DNA of 64,000 nucleotides from Amaranthus tricolor (GCF_026212465.1 NC_080056.1:9735145-9799144), one strand, 5' to 3'. Numbered from the stretch's first letter, positions 11,401 to 24,416 are shown. The notes: generated by a model from the letters alone, not told the origin. Made by a program: numbers and translations.

Positions 11401-14400
11401 GGGTTTTTTAGGCGTTTTTGGCACTCTCTCGCATCAATTAGTTCAAACTTAGTTTGTTTGGCATGAAACTTGGCACACAACACATGTGTTGAAATAGTTA
11501 GAATCAAAAACAATAGTCAGATGCTTGAAATTACGTGCTAATTTGCATATATGAGGTATTTAAAGCATTTTTTTCACTTTCTCGCATAAAGTGTTTCAAA
11601 ATTGTTTTGTTTGGCACGAAACTTGGAACATCATGCTATTTGGTTTATGTTATTGTGGTGAAACGGTTCGAATCGAAAACAATAATCATATGCTTGAAAT
11701 TACGTGCTAAGCAACATTTATGAGGTTGTTTTATGCATTTTTGGAACTTTCTCGCATAAAATGGTTCAAACTTGGTTTGTTTGGCTCGAACCTTAGCACA
11801 CAACAGTATTTAGTGTATGTTATTGTTTTGAAAGGGTCAAAATCGAAAATAATATTCATTTGCTTGAAATTACGTGCTAAGTTGGGTTTTTGAGGTTCTT
11901 TAACCGTTTTTGACACTTTCTCAAATAAAGTGGTTCAAACTTGGTTTTTTTGGCACAAAATTTGGCACACAATATTATTTGATATTTATTATTGTGTTGA
12001 AATGGTTGAAATCCAAAACAATAGTCATATTCTAGAAATTATGTGCTATGCTGCGTTTTTGAGGTTTTTTTAAGTGTTTTTGGCACTTTCTCAAATAATT
12101 AAAATGGTTCAAACTTAGTTTGTTTGTCACGAAAGTTGGCGCACTACACTACTTGTTATACATAATTGTGTTGAAATGGTTAGAATTGAAAACAATAGTC
12201 AAATGCTTGAAATTAAATGCTAAGTTGCGTTTTTGAGATTTTTTAAGCGTTTTTGGCACTTTCTTACATAAAGTGGTTCAAACTTGGTTTGTTTGGCATA
12301 AAACTTGGCACACAACACTATTTATTATATTTTATTGTGTTGAAATGGTTTTAATTTTAAACAATAATCATATGTTTGAAATGAAGTGCTAACTTGCGAT
12401 TTTGTATATGTTATTGTGTTGAAATGGTTAGCATCAAAAACAATAGTCATATGCTTAAAATTACGTGCTAACTTGGCTTTTTGAGGTTTTTTTTAACCTT
12501 TTTGGACACTTTCTCAAATAAAGTTGGTCAAACTTCGTTTGTATGGCTCGAAACTTGGCACACAACACTATTTGGTATATGTTATTGTGTTGAAACGGTT
12601 GGAATCAAAAACAATTTTCATATGCTTTAAATTACTTGCTAAATTTATTTTTGAGGTATTTTAACTGTTTTTTGGCACTTTCTCAAATAAAGTAGTTCAA
12701 ACTTGGTTTTTATGGCTCGAAACTTGGTACACAATACTACTTGGCAAATGTTATTGTGTTGAAATGGTTAGAATCCAAAACAATACTCATATGTTTGAAA
12801 TTACGTGCTATGTTGTGTTTTTGAGGTTTTTTTTATGCGTTTTTGGCACTTTCTCACATCAATTGGTTAAAACTTGGTTTGTTTGGCATGAAACTTGGCA
12901 CACAAAACAATTTGTTATACAATAGTGTGTTGAAATGGTTAGAATCAATAACATAACGTGCTAATTTGCATATTTGACGTTTTTTAAGCGTTTTTGGCAC
13001 TTTCTCGCATAAAGTGGTTCAAAATGGTTTTGTTTTGTTTAAGCGTTTTTAGCACTTTCTCGCATCAATTGGTTTAAACTTATTTTGTTTCCCATGAAAC
13101 GTGGCACAAAAAAATATTTGTTATACTTTATTGTGTTGATATGGTTAGAATTGAAAACAATAGTCAGATGCTTGTAATTAGATGCTAAGTTATGTTTTTG
13201 AGGTTTTTTAAGCGTTTTTGGCACTTTGCTACATAAAGTGCTTCAAACTTGGTTTGCTTGGCACGAAACCTGGCCCACAACACTATTTGGTATATTTTAT
13301 TGTGTTGAAATGGTTAGAATCTTAAATAATTTTCATAAGCTTTAAATTACGTGCTAATTTGCATTTTTGAGGTTTTTTAAGCGTTTCTTGCACTTTCTCG
13401 CATAAAGTGGTTAAAAATTTGTTTGTTTCGCACGAAACTTGAAACAAAACATTATTTGGTATATTTTAATGTGGTGAAACAGTTAGAATCAAAAAGATTA
13501 GTCATATGTTTGAAATAACGTGCTAAGTGGCTTTTATGAGGTTTTTTTTAAGCGTTTTTGGCACTTTCTCACATAAACTGGTTCAAACATGTTTTGTTTG
13601 GCTCGATGCTTGGCACACAACACCATTTGGTATATGTTATTGTGTTGAAATTGATAGAATCGAGAACAATATTCATATGCTTGAAATTACGTGATAAGTT
13701 GGGTTTTTGAGGTTTTTTAACCGTTTTGGGCACGAAACTTGGCACACAATACTACTTGCTATATGTTAATGTGTTGAAATGGTTAGAATCAAAAACAATC
13801 GTCATATTCTAGAAATTACGTACTAAGTTGCGTTTTTTGAGGTTTTTTTAAGCATTTTCGGCACTTTCTAGAATAAAGTGGTTCAAAATTGGTTTGTTTG
13901 GCACGAAACTTGGAACTTCACATTATTTGGTTAATGTTATTGTGGTGAAACAGTTAGAATCAAAAACAATAGTCATATGCTTGAAATCACGTGCTAAGTT
14001 GCATTTTTGAGGTTTTTTTAAGCGTGTTTGGCACTTTCACGCTTAAACTGGTTCAAACTTGGTTTGTTTGGCTCGAAACTTGGCACACAACACTATTTGG
14101 TATATGTTATTGTTTTGAAGTGGTTAAATCAAAAAAAATATTCATATACTTGAAATTACGTGTTAAGTTGGGTTTTTGAGGTTTTTTAACCGCTTTTGTC
14201 CCTTTCTCAAATAAATTGGTTCAAACTTGGTTTGTTTGGCACGAAACTTGGCATGCAATACTATTTGGTATATGTTATTGTGTTGAAAAGGTTAGAATCC
14301 AAAACAATAGTCATATGCTTTAAATTACGTGCTATGTTGTGTTTTTGAAGTTTTTTTATATGCGTTTTTGGCACTTTCTCGCATCAATTGGTTCAAACTT

Positions 14401-15102
14401 GGTTTGTTTGTCTCAAAACATGGCACACAACACTATTTGGTATATGTTATTGTGTTGATATTGTTAGAATCGAAAAAATAATCAGATGCTTCAAATTACG
14501 TGCTAAGTTGGGTTTTTGAGGTTTTTTTTACCGTTTTTGGCACTTTCTAAAATAAAGTAGTTTAAACTTGGTTTATTGGCACGAAGCTGACACACAATAC
14601 TATTTGGTATATGTTATTGTGTTGAAATAGTTAAAATCCAAAACAATAGTCATATATACTTGAAATAACGTGATAAGTTGCATTTTTGAGGTTTTTTTTA
14701 AGTGTTTTTGGCACTTTCTCGCATCAATTGGTTAAAACTTGTTTTGTTTCCGATAAAGCTTAGCACAAAAACTTGTTTTGTTTTGTTTGGCATGAAACTT
14801 GGCACACAATACTAGTTGGTATATGTTACTGTGTTCAAATGGTTAGAATCGAATACAATTCTCATATGCTTGAAATTACGTGCTAAGTTGCGTTTTTCAG
14901 GTTTTTAAAACGTTTTTGGCACTTTCTCGTGTAAAGTGGTTTAAAATTGGTTCGCTTGGCACGAAACTTGGAACACCACACTGTTTGGTATATGTTATTG
15001 TGGTGAAACGGTTAGAATCGTAAACAATAATCATATGCTTTAAATTACGTGCTAAGTTGCATTTATGAGGTTTTTTAGGCGTTTTTGGCACTTTCTCGCA
15101 TA
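8492..15102 (+). repeat. Diverged satellite array, forward orientation
   Basis: This is tandem monomers of about 169 bp. The landmarks are GCTTGAAATTACGTGCTAAG, a trio of T-runs, GGCACTTTCTC, TTCAAACTTGGTTTGTTTGG, ACACAACACTATTTGG and TATTGTGTTGAAATGGTTAG. Neighbouring monomers differ a lot. There are truncated or fused monomers near 8712, 12395, 12955, 13030 and 13730, and a small local duplication near 14770. No gene is present: open frames here are read-through of monomers on either strand. Confidence 0.95.
8740..11560 (+). repeat. Old five-monomer higher-order repeat (about 0.85 kb)
   Basis: A marked monomer type with TTTCCCATGAAACTTGGCAC followed by TATACATAATT and CAGATGCTTG recurs at about 8908, 9744 and 10592, with a degraded relative near 11440. 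The spacing of 836-848 bp equals five monomers. The following monomer with TTCTTACATAAAGTG recurs in step at about 9072, 9902 and 10749. The copies are diverged, so this is an older layer than the array after 38305. Confidence 0.7.
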
Positions 15103-15345
15103 CACTGGTTTCTTGGCCATTATTTTTTGCGGTCTTGGCCCCAAGCAATAGTGATAGCAGCAAATGACCTATTTTAAATGCTGCGTTTAATAACCGCAGC
15201 AAAAAAGGGCGTTATTTGCTGTGGTCAAGTTAAAACCGTAGCAAATACGATGGACTATTTGCTGCGGTCATCCCCAAAACCGCAGCAAATAGTCTTCCTT
15301 ATTTGTTGCGGTTTTTGCTTGATAGCAGCAAATAGTTGGTATTTT
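15103..15345. repeat. Left subterminal repeats of the CACTA element
   Basis: ATTTGCTGCGGT and its inverse ACCGCAGCAAAT recur several times, with variants, between about 15160 and 15335. They often pair as short hairpins, for example the arms at about 15257-15296 around TCATCCCCAA. In CACTA elements such arrays bind the element's DNA-binding protein. The terminal sequence CACTGGTTTCTTGG is a poor match to the right terminus. Confidence 0.8.
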
Positions 15346-15696
<351 letters not shown>

Positions 15697-15798
15697 TCAA
15701 GGATAAAAGTTAGCAAGATACGCGGCAATCTTGTCTTTTGATTCGCGCATCTCTCCACTTCTCAGAGGGCGTGTTTCCCTCGGATTGTCGTGTGAAAA
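15697..15798 (-). pseudogene. Exon 11: C-terminus of the Ulp1-like protein
   Basis: It follows an acceptor TATAG and runs 33 codons to TGA at 15697-15699. It reads FSHDNPRETR and ends [15 protein letters not shown]. The length, 102 bases, keeps phase with exon 10. Confidence 0.78.
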
Positions 15799-15881
15799 CT
15801 ATAATATAATATAAAATTAAAAGATTAATAAACATTAGGTTTTACCAATAATAAGAATTTAAGAAAGTAACAAATACTTAC

Positions 15882-15989
15882 GGCATCTATATTTTCAACT
15901 CCAAAAACCTTCACGGATTTTATAATATCGTCTATGTACTTCAGCGTGTAGTAGCCGCAATCAACGGAACTACAAGTTTGTTGAAAGCA
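15882..15989 (-). pseudogene. Exon 10: catalytic Cys exon of the Ulp1-like protease
   Basis: It is exactly 36 codons between an acceptor CTCTTAG and a donor GTAAGT. CFQQTCSSVDCGYYTLKYID holds the oxyanion-hole glutamine and the nucleophilic cysteine in DCGYY. This exon lies 10.76 kb from the previous exon because of the satellite-filled intron. Confidence 0.88.
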
Positions 15990-17171
15990 CTAAGAGAAAA
16001 TAGATGTTAATGCCAAAAACGCATAAAATCACCACTTAATACGTAATTTCTAGCACATGAGTATGATTTTTAATACTAACCACTTCAAAACAATAATATA
16101 TACCAATCAGTGTAGTACATGTGTGTCAAGTTTCGTGCAAAACATACCAAGTTTGAGCTACTTTATGCGCAAAAGTGCCAAAAACGCTTAAAAACGCATA
16201 AAATCGCAACTTAACACGTCATTTCTAGCATATGACTATGATTCTCAATTCTAACCACTTCAACACAATAATATATACCAAATAATGTTGCGTGCCAAAT
16301 TTCGTACAAATCAAACCAAGTTTAAGCTACGTTATGCGCAAAAGTGCAAAAAACGCTAAAAAACCTTCAAAATCGCAACTTAACACGTAATTTATAGCAT
16401 ACGACTATGATTTTAAATTTTAACCACTTCAACACAATAATATATACCAAATAGTGTTGTGTGCCAAGTTTCGTGCAAAACAAACCAAGTTTGAGCTATT
16501 TTATACGCAAAAGTGCCAAAAACGCTTAAAAACGCATAAAATCAGAACTTAACACGTAATTTCCAGCATATGACAATGATTTTCAATTCAAACAACTTCA
16601 ACACAATAATATAAACCCAATAATGTTGTGTGCCAAATTTCGTGCAAATCAATCCAAGTTTGAGCTACTTTATGCGCAAAAGTGCCAAAAATGCTTAAAA
16701 ACGCATAAAATCGCAACTAAACACGTAATTTCTGGCATATGACAATGATTCTCATTACTAACCAATTCAACACAATAATATAAACCAAATAATGTGGTGC
16801 CAAGTTTCGTGCAAATCAAACCAAGTTTGAGCTACTTTATGCGTAAAATTCCAAAAACGCTTAAAAACGCATAAAATCGCAACTTAACACGTAATTTCTA
16901 GCATATGACTATGACTTTCACTTCTAACCACTTCAACACAATAATATATACCAAATAATGTTTTGTGCCAAGTTTCGTGCAAATCAAACTAAGTTTGAGC
17001 TACTTTATGCGCAAAAGTGCCAAAAACGCTTAAAAACGCATAAAATAGCAACTTAACACGTAATTTCTAGCATATGACTAGGATTTTCAATTCTAAGCAC
17101 TTCAAAAAAATAATATACACCAAATAATCTTATGTGCCAAGTTTCGTGCAAAGAAAACCAAGTTTGAGCTA

Positions 17172-17558
17172 ATTAACAATACCAAACCAATAAACAACAA
17201 AAGAGGGCATTTAAGGACAACAACCTACCCGCTGACCAGCCTACCTTGCCGCGTGGTTTGAGCCTTAACCAAGGATATCTGGAGCCAAATAATCATGGAA
17301 ACGTGATCTCCATACATGTACCAAGCCATCAAAGCCCAAGAACCATAAATGTGGTGGACACTGCTCACTAGCATACGAGCGCAAGGTGGGCCAGTCACTG
17401 ATTAGTGCCTAAGCTAAGTGTTTTTGTTTTTAATTTTTGTTTTAAGAGGCATATTGTATAGCACGTGATGTTTATAGCCGTTAGCTAGCTAGAAACCCAT
17501 AAATAGAGTTTTTCTCTCATGTTTATGGATTCAGTTTTGTGATTAATAAGAATTCTCA
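17172..17558 (+). repeat. LTR-like insert, copy 1
   Basis: The first of ten related inserts of 377-413 bp, all between GAGCTA and CTTTAT of a monomer. Shared landmarks are CCAAACCAAGAAACAACAAA (with TAAACAACAAA in this copy), CTGACCAGCCTACCTTGCCG, GGATATCTGGAGCC, TTAGCTAGCTAG, a TATA-like CATAAATAG and an end GATTAATAAGAATTCTCA. The layout resembles a plant LTR, but I see no target duplication. This copy has CAAGTCACTGATTAGTGCC-type wording with only one TGATTAG unit. Confidence 0.6.
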
Positions 17559-17896
17559 CTCTACACGCAAAAGTGTCAAAAACGCTAAAAAACCCTTAAA
17601 ATCGCATCTTAACACGTAATTTCTAACATATGACTATGATTTTTAGTTCTAACCACTTCAACACAATAATATATACCAATTAATATTGTGTGCAAAGTTT
17701 GGTGCAAAACAAAGCAAGTTTTAGCTACTTTATGCGCAAAAGTGCCAAAAATGCTTAAAAGCGCATAAAATCGCAACTTAACACGTAATTTGTAGCATAT
17801 GACTATGATTTTCAAATCTATCCACTTCAACAAAATAACATATACCAAATAATGTTGTGTGCCAAGTTTCGTGCAAAGCAAACCAAGTTTGAGCTA

Positions 17897-18281
17897 AATA
17901 ACAATACCAAACCAAGAAACAACAAAATAGGCCATTTAAGGACAACAGCCTACACGCTCACCAACCTACCTTGCCGCGTGGTTTGATCCTTAACCAAGGA
18001 TATCTGGTGCCAAACAATCATGGAAACATGATCTCCATATATGGACCAAGCCATCAAAGCCCAAGAACCATGATGTGGTGCACACTACTCACTAGGATAC
18101 GAGCGCAAGGTGGGCCAGTCACTGATCAATGACCAAGCTAAGTGTTTTTGTTTTAATTTTTGTTTTAAGAGGCATATTTTATTGCACGTGATGTTTATAG
18201 CCGTTAGCTAGCTAGAAACAAATAAATAGAGTTTTTCTCTCATGTATATGGATTCGTTTTTGTGATTAATAAGAATTCTCA
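17897..18281 (+). repeat. LTR-like insert, copy 2
   Basis: Begins AAATAACAATACCAAACC and ends AAGAATTCTCA. It has GATCAATGACC where other copies have the duplicated TGATCAGTGC, and CCATGATGTGGTGC with a small deletion. It shares these with copy 5, its counterpart in the duplicated composite unit. Confidence 0.6.
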
Positions 18282-18958
18282 CTTTACACGCAAATGTGTC
18301 AAAAACGCTAAAAAAACTCTTAAAATCGCAACTTAACACGTAATTTCTAACATATGACTATGATTTTTAATTATAACCACTTCAAAACAATAATATATAA
18401 CAATTAATATTGTGTGCAAAGTTTCGTGAGAAACAAAGCAAGTTTGAGCTACCTTATGCGCAAAATTGCCAAAATCGCTTAAAAACGCATAAAATCGTAA
18501 CTTAACACGTAATTTCTAGCATATGACTATGATTTTCAATTCAAACCACTTCAACACAATAATATATACTAAATAATGTTGTGCGCTAATTTTCGTACAA
18601 ATTAAACCAAGTTTGATCTACTTTATGCGCAAAAGTGCCAAAAACGCTTAAAAAGCATAAAATCGGAAATTAACACGTAATTTCTAACATATGACTATGA
18701 TTTTCAATTCTAACCACTTCAACACAATAATATATACCAAATAATGTTGTGTGCCAAGTTTCGTGCAAAACAAACCAAGTTTGAGCTACTCTATGCGCAA
18801 AAGTGCCAAAAACGCTTAAAAGCGCATAAAATCGCAACTTAACACGTAATTTCTAGCATATGACTATGATTTTAAATTCTAACCACTTCAACAAAATAAT
18901 ATATACCAAATAATGTTGTGTGCCAAGTTTCGTCCAAAGCAAAACCAAGTTTGAGCTA

Positions 18959-19371
18959 ATCAACAATACCAAACCAAGAAACAACAAAAGAGGGCATTTA
19001 AGGACAGCAGCCTACCCGTTGACCAGCCTACCCGTTGACCAGCCTACCTTGCCGCATGGTTTGAATCTTAAACAAGGATATCTGGAGCCAAACAACCACG
19101 GAAACTTGAGCTCCATACACGGACCAAGCCATCAAAGCCCAAGAACCATGAATGTAGTGAACACAGTTCACTAGGACACGTGCGCTAGGTCGGCCAGTTA
19201 CTGATCAGTGCTGCTCAGTGCCCAAGCTAAGTGTTTTTGTTTTTAATTTTTGTTTTAAGAGGCATATTGTATAGCAGCTGAGGTTTATAGCCTTTAGCTA
19301 GCTAGAAACCTATATATAGAGCTTGTCACTCATGTATACGGATTAAGTTTTTTGATTAATAAGAATTCTCA
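18959..19371 (+). repeat. LTR-like insert, copy 3
   Basis: The longest copy (413 bp), because CCCGTTGACCAGCCTA is duplicated in tandem near 19014-19045. It shares GAGCTCCATACACGG and CCTATATATAGAG with copy 6, its counterpart in the duplicated composite unit. Confidence 0.6.
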
Positions 19372-19705
19372 CTTTATACGCAAAAGTGCGAAAAACGCAA
19401 AAAAAAAACCCTTAAAATCTCAACTTAACACGTAATTTCTAGCATATGACTATGATTTTCGATTCTAACCATTTATTATATATACCAAAAAATTTTGTGT
19501 TACAAGTTTTGTGCATAACAAACCAAGTTTGAGCTACTTTATGCGCAAAAGTTCAAAAAACGCGTAAAAACGCAAAAAATTGAAACTTAACATGTAATTT
19601 CTAGCATATGACTATGATTTTAAATTCTAACCACTTCAATACAGTAATATATACCAAATAATATTGTGTGCCATGTTTCGTGGAATGGAAACCAAGTTTG
19701 AGCTA

Positions 19706-20102
19706 ATTAACAATACCAAACCAAGAAACAACAAAAGAGGGAAGTTAAGGAGAACAGCCTACCCGCTGACCAGCCTACCTTGCCGCGTGGTTTGAGCCTT
19801 AACCAAGGATATCTGGAGCCAAAAAACCATGGAAATGTGCTCTCCATACATGGACCAATCCATCAAACCGCAAGAAACATGAATGTGGTGCACACAGCTC
19901 AATAGGATACGGACCCAAGATGGGCCAGTCACTGATCAGTGCTGATCAGTGCCCAAGCTAAGTGTTTTTGTTTTTAATTTTTGTTTTAAGAGGCATATTG
20001 TATAGCACGTGATGTTTATAGCCGTTAGCTAGTTAGAAACCCATAAATAGAGTTTTTCTCTCATGTTTATGGATTCAGTTTTGTGATTAATAAGAATTCT
20101 CA
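19706..20102 (+). repeat. LTR-like insert, copy 4
   Basis: Begins ATTAACAATACC and ends AAGAATTCTCA. It carries the doubled palindromic stretch TGATCAGTGCTGATCAGTGC and a TATA-like CATAAATAGAG. Confidence 0.6.
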
Positions 20103-20431
20103 CTCTACACGCAAAAGTGTCAAAAACGTTAAAAAACCCTTAAAATCGCATCTTAACACGTAATTTCTAACATATGACTATGATTTTTAGTTCTAATCAC
20201 TTCAACACAATAATGTATACCAATTAATATTGTGTGCAAAGTTTCGTTCAAAACAAAGCAAGTTTTAGCTACTTTATGCGCAAAAGTGCCAAAAATGCTT
20301 AAAAGCGCATAAAATCGCAACTTAACACGTAATTTGTAGCATATGACTATGATTTTCAATTCTATCCACTTCAACAAAACAACATGTACCAAATAATGTT
20401 GTGTGCCAAGTTTCGTGCCAAGTTTGAGCTA

Positions 20432-20816
20432 AATAACAATACCAAACAAAGAAACAACAAAATAGGGCATTTAAGGACAAAAGCCTACACGCTCACCAAC
20501 CTACCTTACCGCGTGGTTTGATCCTTAACCAAGGATATATGGTGCCAAACAATCATGGAAACATGATCTCCATACATGGACCAAGCCATCAAAGCCCAAG
20601 AACCATGATGTGGTGCACACTGCTCACTAGGATACGAGCGCAAGGTGGGCCAGTCACTGCTCAGTGCCCAAGCTAAGTGTTTTTGTTTTATTTTTTGTTT
20701 TAAGAGGCATATTTTATTGCACGTGATGTTTATAGCCGTTAGCTAGCTAGAAACCAATAAATAGAGTTTTTCTCTCATGTATATGGATTCAGTTTTGTGA
20801 TTAATAAGAATTCTCA
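20432..20816 (+). repeat. LTR-like insert, copy 5
   Basis: Counterpart of copy 2 in the second composite unit: the same AATAACAATACC start, the same CCATGATGTGGTGC deletion and a shortened GCTCAGTGCC segment. Confidence 0.6.
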
Positions 20817-21493
20817 CTTTACACGCAAATGTGTCAAAAACGCTAAAAAACCCTCAAAATCGCAACTTAACACGTAATTTCTAACATATGACTATGATTT
20901 TTAATTATAACCACTTCAAAACAATAATATATAAAAATTAATATTGTGTGCAAAGTTTCGTGCAAAACAAAGCAAGTTTGAGCTACTTTATGCGCAAAAT
21001 TGCCAAAATCGCTTAAAAACGCATAAAATCGTAACTTAACACGTAATTTCTAGCATATGACTATGATTTTCAATTCAAACCACTTCAACACAATAATATA
21101 TACTAAATAATGTTGTGTGCTAAGTTTCGTGCAAATCAAACCAAGTTTGATCTACTTTATGCGCAAAAGTGCCAAAAACGCTTAAAAAAGCATAAAATCG
21201 GAAATCAACGCGTAATTTCTAGCATATAACTATGATTTTCAATTCTAACCACTTCAACACAATAATATATACCAAATAATGTTGTGTGCCAAGTTTCGTG
21301 CAAAACAAACCAAGTTTGAGCTACTTTATGCGCAAAAGTGCCAAAAACGCTTAAAAGTGCATAGAATCGCAACTTAACACGTAATTTCTAGCATATGACT
21401 ATGATTTTAAATTCTAACCACTTCAACAAAATAATATATACCAAATAATGTTGTGTGCCAAGTTTCGTCCAAAGCAAAACCAAGTTTGAGCTA

Positions 21494-21890
21494 ATTAACA
21501 ATACCAAACCAAGAAACAACAAAAGAGGGCATTTAAGGACAGCAGCCTACCCGTTGACCAGCCTACCTTGTCGCATGGTTTGAACCTTAATAAAGGATAT
21601 CTGGAGCCAAAGAACCACGGAAACATGAGCTCCATACACGGACCAAGCCATCAAAGCCCAAGAACCATGAATGTGGTGAACACAGTTCACTAGGACACGT
21701 GCGCAAGGTGGGCCAGTCACTGATCAATGCTGATCAGTGCCTAAGCCAAGTGTTTTTGTTTTTAATTTTTGTTTTAAGAGGCATATTGTATAGCAGGTGA
21801 GGTTTATAGCCGTTAGCTAGCTAGAAACCTATATATAGAGCTTGTCACTCATGTATACGGATTAAGTTTTGTGATTAATAAGAATTCTCA
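21494..21890 (+). repeat. LTR-like insert, copy 6
   Basis: Counterpart of copy 3 but without its internal 16-bp tandem duplication, so that duplication arose after the composite unit was copied or was lost here. Confidence 0.6.
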
Positions 21891-22736
21891 CTTTACACGC
21901 AAAAGTGTCAAAAACGCTAAAAAACCCTTAAAATCGCAACTTAACACGTAATTTCTAGCATATGACTATGATTTTTAATTCTAACCACTTCAACATAATA
22001 ATATATAACAAATAATGTTGAGTGCCATGTTTCGTGCAAAACAAACCAAGTTTGTGCTATTTTATGCGCAACAGTGCCAAAAACGCTTAAAAATGCATAA
22101 AATCGCAACTTAACACGTAATTTCTAGCATATGACTATGATTTTAAAATCTAACCACTTCAACACAATAATATATACCAAATAATATTGTGTGCCAAGTT
22201 TCGTGCAAATCAAACCAAGTTTGAGCTACTTTATGCGCAAAAGTGCCAAAAACGCTTAAAAACTCATAAAATCGCGACTTTACACGTAATTTCTAGCATA
22301 TGACTATGATTTTAAATTCTAAACAATTCAACACAATAACATATACAAAATAGTGTTTTGTGCCAATTTTCGTGCAAAACAAACCAAGTTTGAGCTAGTT
22401 TATGCGCAAAAGTGCCAAAACCGCAAAAAAACTCATAAAATCGCAACTTAACACGTAATTTCTAGCATATGACTATGATTTTCATTTCTAACTACTTCAA
22501 CACAATAATATATACCAAATAATGTTGTGTGCTATTTTTCTTGCAAAACAAACCAATTTTGAGCTTCTTTATGCGCAAAAGGGCCAAAAATGCTTAAAAA
22601 CGCATAAAATCGCAACTTAACACGTAATTTCTTGCATATGACCATGCTTTTCAATTCTAACCACTTCAACAAAATAATATATACCAAATAATGTTGTGTG
22701 CCATGTTTCGTGCAAAGCAAAACCAAGTTTGAGCTA

Positions 22737-23133
22737 TGTTACAGTACCAAACCAAGAAACAACAAAAGAGGGCAGTCAAGGACAGAAGACTACCCGCTGA
22801 TCAGCCTACCTTGCAGCGTGGTTTGAGCCTTAACCAAGGATATCTGGAGCCAAACAACCATGGAAACGTGACCTCCATACATGGACCAAGCCGTCAAAGC
22901 CCAAGATCCATAAATGTGGTGCACACAGCTCACTAGGATACGAGCGCAAGGTGGGCCAGTCACTGATCAGTGCGGATTAGTGCCCAAGCTAAGTGTTTTT
23001 GTTTTTAATTTTTGTTTTAAGAGGCATATTGTATAGCAGGTGATGTTTATAGCCGTTAGCTAGCTAGAAACCTATAAATATAGGTTGTATCTCATGTATA
23101 TTGATTCAGTTTTGTGATTAATAAGAATTCTCA
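22737..23133 (+). repeat. LTR-like insert, copy 7
   Basis: The only copy that starts TGTTACAGTACC. With the shared end TTCTCA this gives TG...CA termini, the main support for reading the insert as a solo LTR. The flanking five bases (AGCTA and CTTTA) do not form a duplication. Confidence 0.6.
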
Positions 23134-23470
23134 CTTTATACGCAAAAGTGCGAAAAACGCAAACAAACCCTTAAAATCGCAACTTAACATGTAATTTCTA
23201 GAATATGAATATGATTTTCAATTCTAATCACTTCAAGACAATAATATATACCAAATAATGTTGTGTGCCAAGTTTCGTGCAAAACAAACCAAGTTGCAGC
23301 TACTTTACGCGCAAAAGTGCCAAAAACGCTTAAAAACGCATAAAATCGCTACTTAATACTTAATTTCTAGCATATGACTATGATTTCAATTCTAACCACT
23401 TCAACACAATAATATATTCCAAATAATGTTGTGTGCCAAGTTTCGTGCAAAGCAAACCAACTTTGAGCAA

Positions 23471-23851
23471 ATTAACAATACCAAACCAAGAAACAACAAA
23501 AGAGGGCAATTAAGGACAACAGCCTACCTTGCTGCGTGGTTTGGGGCTTAACCAAGGATATCGTGAGCCAAACAACCATGGAAACGTGACCTCCATACAT
23601 GGACCAAGCCATCAAAGCCCAAGATCCATGAATGTGGTGCACACAGCTCACTAGGATACGAGCGCAAGTTGGGCAAGTCACTGATCAGTGTTGATCAGTG
23701 CCCAAGGTAAGAGTTTTTGTTTTTAATTTTTGTTTTAAGAGGCATATAGTATAGCACGTGATGTTTATAGCCGTTAGCTAGCTAGAAATATATAAATAGA
23801 GGTTGTCTCTCATGTATATGGATTCAGTTTTGTGATTAATATGAATTCTCA
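23471..23851 (+). repeat. LTR-like insert, copy 8
   Basis: It lacks the CCCGCTGACCAG segment near its start and has GGGGCTTAACC in place of GAGCCTTAACC. It ends ATGAATTCTCA and is followed by AATTTATACAC. Confidence 0.6.
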
Positions 23852-24020
23852 ATTTATACACAAAAGTGCCAAAAACGCTAAAAAACCCTTAGAATCGCAA
23901 CTTAACAAGTAATTTCTAGCATATGACTATGATTTTCAATTCTAACCAGTTCAACCAAATAATATATACCAAATAATGTTGTGTGCCAACTTTCGTGCAA
24001 AACAAACCAAGTTTGAGCAA

Positions 24021-24416
24021 ATTAACAATACCAAACCAAGAAACAACAAAATAGTGAAGTTAAGGACAACAGGCTACCCGCTGACCAGCCTACCTTGCCG
24101 CGTGGTTTGAGCCTTAACCAAGGATTTCTGGAGCAAAACAATAAGGAAAACGTGATGTCCATACATGGACAAGTCCATCGAAGCACAAGAACCATGAATG
24201 TGGTGCACACAGCTCACTAGGATACGAGCGCAAGGTGGGCCAGTCACTGATCAGTGCTGATCAGTGCCCAAGCTAAGTGTTTTTGTTTTTAATTTTTGTT
24301 TTAAGAGGCATATTGTATAGCACGTGATGTTTATAGCAGTTAGCTAGCTAGAAACCTATAAATAGAGTTTGTCTCTCATGTATATGGATTCAGTTTTGTG
24401 ATTAATAAATATTCTC
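24021..24416 (+). repeat. LTR-like insert, copy 9
   Basis: It lies about 550 bp after copy 8, so only one monomer separates them, the shortest spacing in the block. It ends AATATTCTCA. Confidence 0.6.

Larger units (their letters stand above)
17172..22250. repeat. Two copies of a composite unit of about 2.54 kb
   Basis: Inserts and monomers at about 17172-19705 recur in the same order from 19706. The pattern is insert, two monomers, insert, four monomers, insert. Private variants recur at the same offset, for example ATCGCATCTTAACACG at about 17601 and 20146, and CGCAAATGTGTCAAAAACGC at about 18289 and 20824. The second copy's right edge is uncertain. Confidence 0.7.

Noticed and set aside
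22737..23133. Miniature inverted-repeat element as identity of the 0.4-kb inserts
   Set aside because: The ends AACAATACC and AATTCTCA are not inverted repeats of each other and no target duplication is seen; an LTR-like reading fits the TG...CA ends of copy 7 better.
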